From contig NOWV01000288.1 of NCBI GenBank assembly GCA_003344405.1, positions 1 to 64,000 of the forward strand: 64,000 nt of DNA. The letters are read 5' to 3'. Made by a program: the position numbers and the translations under genes. Positions 12,000 to 24,150 of this stretch are shown in pieces. The number at the start of each line of letters is the position of its first letter. Position 1 is the first letter of the stretch. The stretch comes from Trichoplax sp. H2 (taxonomy: Eukaryota > Placozoa > Uniplacotomia > Trichoplacea). The notes beneath the pieces are model-generated. The model did no database searches, had not been told where the DNA came from, and saw only the letters and a list, made by a program, of their open reading frames with translations.

Positions 12000-14850
12000 C
12001 GTCTAATCGAAAATTAGTGGATAATTTGTTACGAGTTTCAGCAATCTGTAGATGTAGAAAATGAAAATGATAATTATACATCATAAGCGATTCGCAGATC
12101 ATCGTTGGATTATATTTTTACGCTTTCTTCGGATTTAGTGCGATTAGTGTATTAAAAATATGGAAAGTTTTGAATGCTAAATGTAGTCAAAAATTATATT
12201 TCTGAGATGATCAAACTACGTCAATAAAAAAATAAGACGTAAGAGTTACGCTATTTCTAATGACCATGCCTGAAGTAGTTCAATTTAAGTGTCAAAATTT
12301 TCAATTACTATAATTGATTCCACAAATGCTAACTGTAAAACTTGTGATGCGGCGTCTTTTTGATTTTACATTATCAAGGAACTAACTAAGCTTCATTTAT
12401 TGCAATATTTGTCACACTGAACCTAATTTCCTTTAGGGTGACATTCATTTGGATTTAGTATCTAATGCTCAATGTAATAATTATCATAATTCTAGAACAG
12501 ATTTCATTCTTTATTAATCATCTTTTCTTTTGCAGTAATTAAGAGTTTAGCAAAACTGCTGCAAAAAATTAAATTCCTAAATTTCAATGTTATTACTGAA
12601 TTACATGCATAACGGCGTAAATATTCAAGTGTTGATTTCATATTTTCTGTATGCATTTCTAAGTATGGCTCACCTTAATGAACTGTCAATAAAAGAGCAA
12701 CAAGAGTAATAACCTAATTATCATTTGTTTTTAAACCATAGATAGAATTTTTATCACCTCTTTCTTAGCCAAAATAAGTCATGATACGAGTTCTACAGTG
12801 CGAGCTTGGGAAGTAATGACCTAAATATAACGTTAAGTATAGTGCTAGTATTGTTCTATTGCTAGTTTTATAATTCTAAATTGGCCATTTAGAAGGCCTT
12901 TTCGTTTGAATTACCATCAGATTTGGAATTTATTAATGGTTCCTGTTGAGGCAATGATTGATGCAATGGTTGAGGTATGCCAATTGGAGCAGGTTGCGGA
13001 CCCGCTGATGTATATTGAGCTACTCCATAAGGTGGTAGACTTGAAGATTGAATAAATACTTGGTTTTGGCCTAAGGCTTGTATGGGTGGCGGAAGGACTT
13101 GAACTAGTATATGCATATAAATTTATTTAAATAAAAGGTGATGATTTTACTTCGTCATTATACTAGCTTATATTTTTATCAATATTAGACAGCCTTCTGA
13201 TCTGATAACTGTAACTAATTTTATCGCAGTTTTTAATATCTCCATAGACTCAGTAATGTCATCTATGTGAATCTACTAGGTGTATGTAGATTAAATTAAA
13301 GTTATGACAAATAATATACTAACCATTTGTTGCTTGTGTGGGACGAGAAGACGATTCACCAGTTATGTAGCACTACGTGTAGTTGTTTGCAGTATATTCG
13401 AAACAGAAATGGTCAAGATAAATATACAAATCTAACGCTGATCATTTAAAGCTGCTATAATCAACTAAATTGAGGTGACTAATATACCCTGTACAGTTTG
13501 GAAATTATCTTCAATTTTATCGTTTCATTATTACGATATAGAGAAGCAGATATGCTAACTAGCAATTACTGAAATCGCTAGTTTGTCTATACTGTAGCAT
13601 CGAAGAACAGATGATAATCATAGACATTATGTTCTCGAATATGAGATAATATCTGACAATGCAACCATCGAAAAACTGGCGAATGTAAATTATTGATAAT
13701 TATTTTGATTACATAATTACTTAAATTACGGTATTTACGCAGCCCTTACAATATATATTATGAGAGAGTACGATCATTGCTGCAAAAGACGGAATAAGAC
13801 CAATAGCCCCCAAAGAAACTGTTACAACAGGAAAGCAGAACTAATAACCGCGGTGGGATGCAATACCGATAATACCAAATATTACTTGCATAACAGCAGA
13901 TACGATGGATAAAAATGAAAAGGCGTAATAGTTGTGCATCTGTGATAGTTTAAATGCAAGTATGAATAATAAATTTTGCGTTGTTACTTTGGTAGTGTGC
14001 TAGTTACTGACGGAAGGATATGCTAAAGATTCATATCAAATTATCCCGGTAGGAATGACATTAGAATTAATGATATTAGCTATTCGTTTTTTAATGTTAG
14101 GTGTACTAAAAATATTTAGTTTTTTCTTACTTAATGAGGATTGATTGGAATCTTGAATGTTAGAATGCCGAATATTCCTGCTAAAAGATGCTGTAACAAA
14201 CGGGATAAAAGCAAAATCTTGTCCAAACTAGTCGCATAGTAAATGTATCTTAATGGCAGTAGGGTATATGAAGGTGTATCTATAGACCATAATGAGACCA
14301 AGGATACCGATGATCATAGTAATCGAGCCATATACAGTTAGTATTTTTCCTAGAACGTAAGATTTAAAGCGAAGCTGTTTAGGCAGTTTAAATTCCTTGC
14401 GACGTTTTGGCGGTACGTTCGTGTTAGAGACATATTGATAAGTGTTTGCTTGAGCATTTGGTCGGACAGTTGTCGCTGCTAGCATAATACTGGCTTTAGA
14501 TATACTCTTCTTATATTAATAAGCAACGTATTTAAATTCTCACTGAGAATAGTTAAACTTAGCAGGTAACACCTAAGCTATTCGATAACAACTAATTTTG
14601 GACAAGTATTACGAAATTAATGTACACGTAAGTGATCTCGGTAATATCTTGCATTTGCGGGGCAGTGAAATGATGATTATAGAAACCTTGATTGCTATCC
14701 TCTATAGAGGCTGATTGCAATACCGGGCTGGACTATTTTAGCATTGATAATTTATAATTAATTTACATAGCTATTTTTGGCATGTGGATGGCAACCCATT
14801 TAATATTTGAAGTATAGCAGGTCTTAGCAACAAGGTTTTGTTAAAATTTG
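12000..14850. repeat. Segmental tandem duplication, unit 1
   Basis: This stretch, including the copy-3 pseudogene and its flanks, aligns in order with 15190-18380. Shared blocks lie in the flank (GGATGCTTCT..AAGCTACCAA near 11950/15215), through all exons and introns, to the region upstream of exon 1 (TTCTCACTGAGAATAGTTAAA near 14537/18076). Divergence is visible in every few bases outside exons, so the duplication is not an assembly copy. Confidence 0.85.
12889..14485 (-). pseudogene. MS4A-like pseudogene (copy 3)
   Basis: This is a duplicate of the gene at 16226-18021, with exon remains at about 14485-14228, 14180-14131, 13939-13739, 13372-13324 and 13103-12889. Three lesions are visible. 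A deletion of roughly 280 bases relative to the sister removes the end of exon 1 (the LWAGLF segment) with its splice donor and most of intron 1. The last codon of exon 2 is TAA (14131-14133) where the sister has TTG. Exon 3 has an in-frame TAG (13841-13843) in the TM3-TM4 loop. The tail exon is still open and keeps the LPPYGVAQYT motif, so the lesions may be recent or the tail is simply short. No full-length four-pass product could be made. Confidence 0.88.
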
Positions 14851-16225
14851 TAGCTAAGATACCAATTAATGCAAACACTGCTACAATTTCACTGCAATTT
14901 CCTTATTTTAACTGCCTAGTTAATAGAGGCACTCTAGATAATATTCCTTGCTTTATTAGAGACGGCAACGCTCGAAGAAAGCTTAGATTAGGAGTGCTCC
15001 GTTACATTTAACTTCAATCTGTTTAATTTACCTATTTAGCTATCAGCCTTTCAGGACTTATGCCTTTAGAACTGATTGTATAATGGTTACAATTTGATAT
15101 CAGTATTATTCTATGCTATAGATCTTGACTACAGTAATAAAGGTATGCATTTTAGTTAAAAACCTATAATAAAATCTATAAGATGTAGGCCATGAAGAAC
15201 ATTATTTTGAGAATGGATGCTTCTAAAGCTACCAAGTCAGCATGGCTTAAACTTAGGGGAAATAGTTTAAAATTATATTTAATCGAATGCTAGGGAACAA
15301 TAAAAATTCATTATTGAATTACAGCAACATGCGGATATAGAAAAAGTAAGAAATAAAATTAGATCATGTTCTGTTTGCTAGCCGAAGTCGGAATATACGT
15401 TACGTAATCTAAGAATTTAAACGAATGGATCTGTTATAAATACTACAATTTTGAACTGATAAAATGGACAAACTGTTAATTACTGAGACAGTCAAATTAT
15501 GGTAATAAAAGACTGCACCTAAGAATCAAGTTTCTAAATGACTAAGCATGCAATACTTCAGTTTGCCTGTCAAAACTTTCGGCCTGTTTTGTTATAGATG
15601 ATTCCACGAGACCTAACTAAATAACTTGCTATACAGCGTATTTTCAAATTTTATAATGTCAAGGAGTTGGCTAAGCTTCATTAATTAAAGCTATTCCTTC
15701 ACAGTGATACTGTAAACTTTCGAATTAGATACCAATGGTAAATATAATAATTATCATTAATTCTATATCAGAATTTACTCTTTATTAATGATCTTTTCAT
15801 TTGCGGAGATTTAGAATTTTACAAAACTGCCACGAAAGTTTAGTTACTAAATCTTAATGTTACGAACGAATTACATGTATACTAGTGTGAATAATAGTCA
15901 GCTTTCACGTTTTGATTAAATTAAATACTTCCTATTTTATGTCTATATTCACTGAAATATATGTATTCTAAAAATGACAACCATTAATGTACCTGTCGAC
16001 ATAAGAGATACAAGAATAATAAACTAATTATAATTTATTTTCGAGCCGAAGCTGAAATTTATAGGAAGTCTCTCTAAGCCAAGATAATCAAGATACAAGT
16101 CTTACAAAGAAGGCTTGGAAACTGATTACCTAAATAAATCGTTGAGTAAGTTTCTAGTACTGCATTACGGTATTCTGTTACAGGCTGTTCTTGTCGCCCA
16201 CGATGGAAATTTTGAAATCAGTTAT
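14486..16225. other. Intergenic between the duplicated units
   Basis: It contains the upstream flank of copy 3 (to about 14850) and, from about 15190, the downstream flank of copy 4, which mirrors 12000-12880. The central 300 bases hold nothing I can identify. Confidence 0.6.
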
Positions 16226-18380
16226 TTAGAATGTAGGATTTGGCGACACTTTTACGAACTCCTTGTCATTGGGGTAGTTGTTAGGATTAGGTTGGATTGA
16301 AGGCTGCTGTTGTTGAGGCAAAGATTGAACCATACCAATCGTTACAGGTTGTGGCCCTGCTGGTGTATATTGAGCTACTTCATAAGGTGGTAAGTTTGAA
16401 GATTGAACTATTACTTGATTTTGGCCCATTGGTTGCACGGATGGCTGAAAGACTTGAACTAGAATATAAATGATTTAAATAAAAGGCGATGACTTCACTT
16501 CGTTATGACACTGGCTTACATGTATACCCATATTAGACTGTCTGTTGAGATGATAGAATTGTATTTATGACAGATAATATACTAACCGCTTGCTGGTTGT
16601 GCGGGATGAGAAGACGATTCACCAGTTATGTAGCACTATGTGTAGTTGTTTGCAGTATATTGGAAAAAGAAATATTAAAAGATAAAAATAAAAAGACTAA
16701 GGATAATCATTTAAAGTTACCATAATCATCTAAATTGAGGTGGCAAATATACACTGTATAGTTTAGAGACTATCTTTTACTGTTGTATCGTTTCATAATT
16801 GTTATACGGAGAAGCAGATATGCTTGCTAGCAATTACTGAAATATCTAGCTTACAGTAAAGTTGAAGAACAGATGATAATCAAAGATATTATGTTTTCGG
16901 ATATGAGATAATAATATCTGACAACATAGCCATGGAAAAACTGGCGAATGTATTTAATTATCGATATTTATTTTAATTATATAATTTCTTAAATGACGGT
17001 ACTCACGCAGCCCTTGCAGTATATATTATGAGAGAGTATAATCATTGCTGCAAATGATGGGATGAGACCAATTACTCCAAGAGAAATTGTTACAATAAGA
17101 TACCATATCGATCTACGAAAGTAGTCGGCTGTAAAGCCAACACCGCCAAATATTACTTGCAGGCCAGTAGATAAAATGGATAGAAGTGAAAAGGCGTAAT
17201 AGTTGTGCATCTATGACAGTTAAAGATAAAGTGTAAATAATAAGTTTTGCGTTGTTACTTAGGTAATGTGATCGCTGCAGATATAAGAATATGCTAGAGA
17301 TTCTTATCAAATTATCACGGAAGGAAACGATATCAGTATTAGTAACATTAGCTGTTCGATTTTAGCTGTTAGATGTACTACTAGACATTTAGTTTTTTCT
17401 TACCAAATGAGGATTGACTGGAATCTTGAATGATAGAATGCCGAATATTCCTGCTAAAAGAGGCTGTAACAAACGTGATAAAAGCACAATCTTGTTCAAA
17501 CTAGTCGCATAGTAGATATGCAGGCAATCGATAATAGTTACTAAGGAGAAAACTAAACTAGTTGTATGTAAGCTAAGTACGTTATTTAATAACAGTATTT
17601 AGCGAACTATTACAAAGTCGTATAGAATTTAATCGCATGTAAATTTTAATTTCTTAGAGGCTTTTCCGTCAATTAGCAATATCGATGATAATATCAAAAC
17701 GAGAAATTTCATAATTGTAAGAGTACGAAAACGTAGTAAATAAATTACAAATTACAAATTACTTACAAATAAGCCTGCCCAAAGATTAACAGCAGTAGCG
17801 TATATGAAGGTGTATCTATAGACCAGAATAAGACCAAGGATACCGATGATCATAGTAATGGAGCCATATACAGTTAGTATTATTCCGAGAACGTAAGACT
17901 TATAGCGAAGCTGTTCAGGCAGTTTAAATTCCTTACGACGTTTTTGCGGTACGTTCGTGTTAGAGACATATTGTTGAGTGTTTACTTGAACATTTGGTCG
18001 GACAGTTGTCGCTGCTAGCATGATACTCGCTTTAGATATACTCTTTTTCTAGTAATGAACAACGTATTTAAATTCTCACTGAGAATAGTTAAATTTAGCA
18101 GGTAACACTTAATCTATTCGATATCAATTAATTTTGAATTAGTATTCCAGAATTACTGAAAGTGGTCCCTTTAATTCTATGTAGTTGTGGAGCGATAGAA
18201 TGATGATTATCGTATAGAAGTCTTGATTGCTATGCTCTCTAGAAGCAGATTGTGATACCAAGCTGGACTGTTCAAACATTAATAATCAATTTACATAGCT
18301 ATTTTCGGCACGTGAATGGTAGCCTATCCTGTATTTAAAGTACACATGGCCTTAGCAACGAAGTATTTTTAAAACTTATA
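15190..18380. repeat. Segmental tandem duplication, unit 2
   Basis: Partner of 12000-14850. It carries the functional gene copy and retains the roughly 280 bases of exon 1 end and intron 1 that unit 1 has lost. Confidence 0.85.
16226..18021 (-). CDS. MS4A/CD20-like four-pass membrane protein (copy 4)
   Basis: Five exons, 18021-17767, 17463-17404, 17210-17007, 16635-16587 and 16458-16226, give 266 residues in phases 0,0,0,1. Start at MLAATTVRP. A basic stretch (KRRKEFKLP) precedes TM1 (YVLGIILTVYGSITMIIGI). The exon 1-2 junction reads NLWAGLF/PLLAGIFGIL, the family core. Exon 3 begins MHNYYAF and ends IYCKGC; exon 4 begins CYITGESSS. The Cys-rich GC/CY stretch after TM4 could be a lipid-modified membrane edge. 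The tail contains NLPPYEVAQYTPAG, an LPxY motif, and a Gln run. It is the intact sister of the copy-3 pseudogene. Probably a plasma-membrane or vesicle protein; function unknown. Confidence 0.83.
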
Positions 18381-18525
18381 ATCATTATACATGCACATTA
18401 ATGCTCATAGTGTTGCAAGTTTTATCGGGATTTTCCTGCTGATCATGTTACTTGGTCTCTCACCAATGGTGACATTAGGAGATGGTTGCAGTCAAGCAGG
18501 TTAATTTCACTGAACTTCAATCGCT

Positions 18526-19490
18526 TAAACTTGCGAATCTAAGTATCTGCCCAGCTTCGAACTTATGTTTTCCGAAGCAATTCCAATCCACTATGCAACA
18601 GCTATAATTGACGTCGGTGACATTCCATATCATGATTTTAACTACCGTTATAACGTTATAACGGTACACTATAATACGCATACAGCATACTAAAATTCAT
18701 ATGAACGAATTACGTCATTGGAACCGTACAGACAAATTTACTACATCTGCGTGTTTGTCTTCACCTAAAAAATTATGTAAATAGTGTACTTATGATGATG
18801 CCTAGAGACGCTCTAAGGGTCTCTAAAAATGGTGCCTATTTTTCAAGCTATCATTCTCATAGTGTTCCTATTATACGTGATAATGCCGTTTAAGATCGAA
18901 TGATTTCACTAGCTTTCTACTGTAAGCTCAATGACAGCTACATTATTAATCATAATGCTACCCAATTTAATTCTATGTAATGTAGGGACTGTACATTGTA
19001 CAATAGGACACATGTTAAATACCATCAATTGGGCATTACTTTATCATATTTTTTTTATCCTTTTATTTCATCTAAATAATGCACCCATGATACAAATTAG
19101 GCAACATAATGTGACACGTAATTGTATTAACGTGCTAATTGCTTGGAACGATAATTTTTCCCCCATTGTAAGACAGTATCGTACTGATCTAATCTTAACG
19201 TTAATCTTATTGACTGCTTTTCTAATTTCTCACATTCAATAGCAGTATAGAATGGATTAGCAGATGAGATTAATAAAAGGTTCGAAGTATAGTGATATCC
19301 ATCATTTTATTTTCGAAATGTACAGGAGAGAACTTGTTGCGGTCATTTTGCAAAATGATCGACTTCGCATCAGGATATGTTTATAATTATTATGAAAATT
19401 TTAATTCTAAAATATTTCTTGGTCGAAGGAACGCAATCATGAAGGATTTCATTACATTAATAAGTTTGCACGAAATAAAAATATAATTTA
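18526..19490. other. Unidentified block repeated at 11197-11856
   Basis: The first 560 bases (18526-19087) recur at 11197-11856 with few changes. The block carries the 24-base palindrome, one copy of the 89-base unit, and two plus-strand open frames that start with ATG: 18931-19242 (103 codons, hydrophobic, with LLIIMLPNLILC near the start and LILTLILLTAFLI near the end) and 19292-19486 (64 codons). I recognise neither. They could be remains of a mobile element or chance frames. Confidence 0.4.
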
Positions 19491-19714
19491 CGCTGATATT
19501 ATTCATAATTTCATTAGCCAACTTTTAAATACAATGAGTCCAAGTAGAATAGTTTGCTTTTATGCCGTCGCAAACTATTATACTGTCTGATCGAATCGAC
19601 GATCTAGTACGTTACATTAGATTTAAATTGCAATATCATATCTTGTAAGCCTATTTATAATGGGTATACTAGTACCAAATTTTATTACTTCCAAGTAAAT
19701 CGTTTGCTGGTAGT

Positions 19715-21898
19715 CTATGACTTGGATGCTGGCAATGCCTTAATGGAGCTATCATTATTTAAAGCCTCTTCTTCTTTACTAGATGATGGCTGGTATTGTT
19801 GTTGGCCCTCTGTACCAGTATTATTATTAGCGATAGCGGGCTGTTGCATAATGCCTGCAGTATATTGAATAGCACCATAAGTAGGCAAGTTAGGAGACTG
19901 AACGACGGCTTGATTTTGCGTAGCAGGCTGTACGGTCGGTTGTACGACGTGAACTAGAAAAGTCAATGAATTAATGGTGAATATCTTTTGCGAATTTAAC
20001 TTACGGCCGCGTTCTTACTTTATTTTGAGAACTGATCTCAAATCTTAACTAATAAGCATCCTGTTTGCACGCGTAAAAATCTACGTTAGGTATTATTCAC
20101 TATTATCTTTGCTTTGAAGGAAATTATCAATTGCTTTCCTGTCGAAATAAACTATTTTTACCATTCATTACATTTTCATAACGAATATCAATTTTAAATT
20201 TTGAAATATAATATACAAGTATTAGTATAAGTATAATGAAGCTAGTAAGGGTAGAATGAACCAATTTTGATTAAGTCATGAATGATGCAGGTTGTATCGT
20301 ATTTATACTTTAAAATATAAAATATTAAACTACGATATGGTTACATTAAATTTATTAATATGCAGGACTCGAACGATTATATTAATATAATAAACACTTA
20401 ATTCTACGAGTTATGCTTTTAGATTATGAAAGTTGCATCTATAAAAGGGTTAGGTTACTTATTTTTAATATTGTCTACGAACCTGTTTGACCCTGTACAG
20501 GAAGATGTGAGGTAGAATCGCCGGTTATATAACACTATAAGTTCAAGTAAGATCTCAAAAATGAGGGTAATGAATTTCATTTGAATCACTATTATTCTAT
20601 ATTAAAGAGGAATTGCATTTATTTATATCCTTCAGGGAATCAATTATTTAAATCATATAATCTTTCTAAATGCTTTATGTCTAAATATCAGTTGGAGAAT
20701 GTGGATATTTGAGTACAGAAAGAAACATATTGAATAACTTTTAAAATACATCAAATTGTTGGATAATGTAATTGGTAGCATTTTTGATGATCTTAATTTT
20801 TTTATATCTAATTGTAAACAATAATATTTTCTGAGACTGGTTTAAAATCTTAAAATTTGTTAGAATAGAAGTTTCTGAAAAAATAACTACGGGAATGTAT
20901 TTCTCAAGCAAGATTTGATTTAAATATTTCGAAATCATTAATGATGAAATTTGAAGTAAAATGGTTACTTACACAGCCTTTGCAATAGATGTTATGTGAT
21001 AGTATGATAATGGCAGCCATTGATAGAGCTATTCCGAGTCCTGACAAAGAGAATGTGATGATAATCATCCATAAAGAATTACCGTAGTATCCTGTAATGG
21101 TAAGAATAGCGAATAGGAGCTGAATAAAGGAGGATAAAAAGGCCAAAAACGAAAAGGCATAATAATTATGCATCTATAAAAAATATGAGGAAAGATCATT
21201 CTGAGTAACCGATGGGAGAAGATGAAAGGGCAAAAGATATGCCGTACGTAATATGTATCAAATCAAGTTAAAGTAAATTTAAGTTATGAAATTGGTTACT
21301 TTAATATAGGATTGTCTACTAAGTAGAAGCAAACGTTCTTAGTGTGTTCTTACCAAGTGAGGATTAATTGGAATCTTGTAGGTTAGGATCCCAAACACTC
21401 CAGATAGCAAATACTAAAAATGTGCATGCATAAATTGCAAAAGTTAATTAGAGAAGCCATTTATTTGAAATTAACATGATGAGTTTCTGGTAATTAATCG
21501 AGATGCAACTTTCAATGTGACAATATTGGAATTGCATGAGGTAAACTCTGTTATGCAATATACATGTGGTTAACAACGATCATTTGCTTGAGATTATTGG
21601 AGTACGTACTGTATAGAAACAAGGTACATTGTCAATAGCTTCTGTAAATACTTACAAATAATCCTGTCCATAGATTTACACCGCTAGCGTATAGGATTGT
21701 GTATCTGGAGGTAAGAGCGAAACCGAGGATACTGATGATCATTGTTACTGAGCCAAAGACGCTTAGAATGACCCCGAGGGAGTAAGATTTGTGGCGCACT
21801 TCTTCAGGCAATCTGTATACTTTAGCTGTCGGCTGCAATGCATTTGGATTACTAACATACTGGGGCGGATCAACTGGCAATTGAGTTGTTGCCTGCAT
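19715..21898 (-). CDS. MS4A/CD20-like four-pass membrane protein (copy 5)
   Basis: Five exons, 21898-21656, 21413-21354, 21173-20973, 20534-20483 and 19953-19715, give 264 residues and keep frame (phases 0,0,0,1; exon 4 is 52 bases, three more than in sisters). It starts MQATTQLPVDPPQYVSN, so an additional PPQY sits near the N terminus. TM1 is YSLGVILSVFGSVTMIISI, the core NLWTGLF/YLLSGVFGIL, and exon 3 runs from MHNYYAF to IYCKGC with TM3 and TM4. The tail has NLPTYGAIQYT, an LPxY motif in the same place as in copies 3 and 4, then a Gln/Ser-rich acidic end. It is the most 5' member of the cluster in transcription order. Confidence 0.83.
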
Positions 21899-23913
21899 GA
21901 TTTTAAAACTTGTCTTCTAACTAGATCAAAACTTTTGATTTTAAGATAATTCTGAATTAGAAAAAGATCATGAAATCATCTGATCGTGAAATACAAGAAG
22001 TTCATTTATTTTCTGCAACAACATAGACTAATAAGAAAATTTTAAGCTCTTGTACTTAGTAATTTTAAAACCTATTCCTAGTATTTTGATATGTTCAGTT
22101 ACGATTTACTAAAATTGATAAATTATTTGGCAGCTTCTATATCTTTCAACTTTAAAACTATCGATCTAATTATATGATCAATGCTAATATAGAGCGTATA
22201 TTTAAGTGCCAACCAAAGTTACCGTACTTACCAAAGTTGTCTACGTAAAATGTGCTAGGCTAGAGTAATTTCGTGAACTGGTCAGTTCAAAGGAGAACTA
22301 TGTTATTAAGAAGCTATTACATTAACTACGCATGTGTATGTAAATTTAACTATAAGTAATGCACTGAAGATATAGTTTCAAACGGTAGTTATCCTACGTA
22401 TTACTGTTTATAGTCTCACATAGTCTCACATTTATAATGACGTAATGCTTTCCTAATTTAACCTATTAGGATTGTAGGCCTTTGTTATGATGCATGCATA
22501 AGCAGCAATGCATTTATTTACTTTATTAGGTAATAATATTTGACATAATGCTTTGCGAATAGAGCAGCATCTGCTTATCTAAAACTGGATGTAAAATGTA
22601 TCCATCTACTAAGTTTGGTAAAGGAAATAAATTGCAAACAAAAGAACAATTCGTGTTGTTTCGTTCATTCGCTACTAATTAGCTACTAATGTAACTGAAT
22701 TAAAGGAGAAGGAGGAAGCGATTTTGCTAACTCAAGTGAGATCTTGCATCCGCTATTGATCTTGTTTTATAATATCTAGCTATAGATCATTACTATTGGA
22801 AATTAATAAAACCGCACTCATTACCTAGTACTGTACTTTGCGTAGTATAGGTACTGTACTTGCACTTTTTACTTTACCTGTGAAATTAGTGTAAATTTTG
22901 AAATTTGTTTTGAAAATCTCAACTGCAAAACGATTCAAATAGCTTTTGTCGCCCGAGTAAAGCTCCTTTATGATAGCATACTATGAGCTTTGCGAGATTT
23001 TGTTAGCCATTTCTAAAATACGGAACAAGGTAAACATTAAATTAGATATTGCTCCTTTCATAACATTTAAGATACTTTTTGTTGGACGTCAGTAGTATTT
23101 TGGTAATTATAATTAACTATAAGGAGTACAATAAAACCAAATTGTACATTTATTTCGGTGCAGAATTACTTGTGCTCTCTCTGTAATATACGTAATTTCC
23201 TAATCTCTGAACTATTAGATTAAAGCGGCCACTTTGGCGATAGTTTACAAAATAAGAATGATCGATGCAAGATGAGGTCACGACTAAGCGTCGTATATTT
23301 TCTCAGAGAAGCTTCTAATACAAAATTAATTGCACTAACTTCATTATTTAACCTTTCTAGCATAAGCAGTGTAACTTTAAAACATTAAGGATGAAAAGAA
23401 GGACTTTAAAGTACCATATACATACAGTTTAACGATTAGTTAAAATCAGGGTTAAAAACTTGCCAACTCATACTATACCAAAAGTCCAGTAATAGATCAC
23501 ACAAAAGCCATGCGAATACGGGTCTGTACAGGAAGATTAATATCGACTAATAGCAGTCTTTACGATATCTGTTAGATCATAAAATTGCTGTTTACTAGCA
23601 AGAACTTTACTTAAGGTGAATATTTTACTACTAGATAAGATTTATGATAGGATTAACTGTTATAGCAACTCATTTTAGATTTGCGATAAGAGATTTCATA
23701 CTAATAATATTTAGTCATAGTCTTAATGTAATATGCTTAATCTTAAGAATACTGTTACAGATGCTGTTCTGGCTTCGAAATTTAGATGGACTACCGAATA
23801 TAGGTACTCTATGACTGTTAATCATAGAAATATATCAAATGAGAACTGCTATAATACTCTAGTAAAATTCCATTGCTCTACGACTTCATAAAATAAGTTG
23901 CAAAACTGCACAA

Positions 23914-24150
23914 GTGCACAAGCTAATACATGACGAAGCATTAATTCAATGTGTGACAGCATGTACATTACACATGCAATTTAATGGCAATTTACTAAAT
24001 GAGATATTATACAAAATGTCTGATTTAGCAATTGTCGCTAATAATTGTCTTTTTTTAAGGAAAAGTATGACTCATATTACGACCACAGAAATTATTACAG
24101 TGTTCACTAAACAAGCACTAAGGACAGTAAAAAAATTAGGGATAATGTAA
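23914..24150 (+). other. Open frame with weak histone-fold (H2B-like) resemblance
   Basis: A 78-codon frame beginning with GTG, so not a complete gene as it stands. The middle reads LLNEILYKMSDLAIVANN and then THITTTEIITVF. The order is a long amphipathic helix, a short loop with Thr-Ile-Thr and a helix starting Glu-Ile-x-Thr-Val. That resembles alpha2-L2-alpha3 of histone H2B (VNDIFERIAGEA...STITSREIQTAV), with an insertion of about three residues. The N-terminal tail and helix alpha1 are not convincing. It may be a decayed histone-fold gene or exon, or coincidence. Confidence 0.2.

Larger units (their letters stand above)
10985..12065. other. Assembly junction: duplicated flank around two N gaps
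   Basis: The sequence 10985-11176 is repeated almost base for base at 11877-12065, and between them, bounded by 20-N gaps (11177-11196 and 11857-11876), lies a contig (11197-11856) nearly identical to 18526-19087. The simplest reading is that a small repeat- or allele-derived contig was threaded into this gap and the flank was represented twice. Real tandem duplication is less likely but not excluded. Confidence 0.75.
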
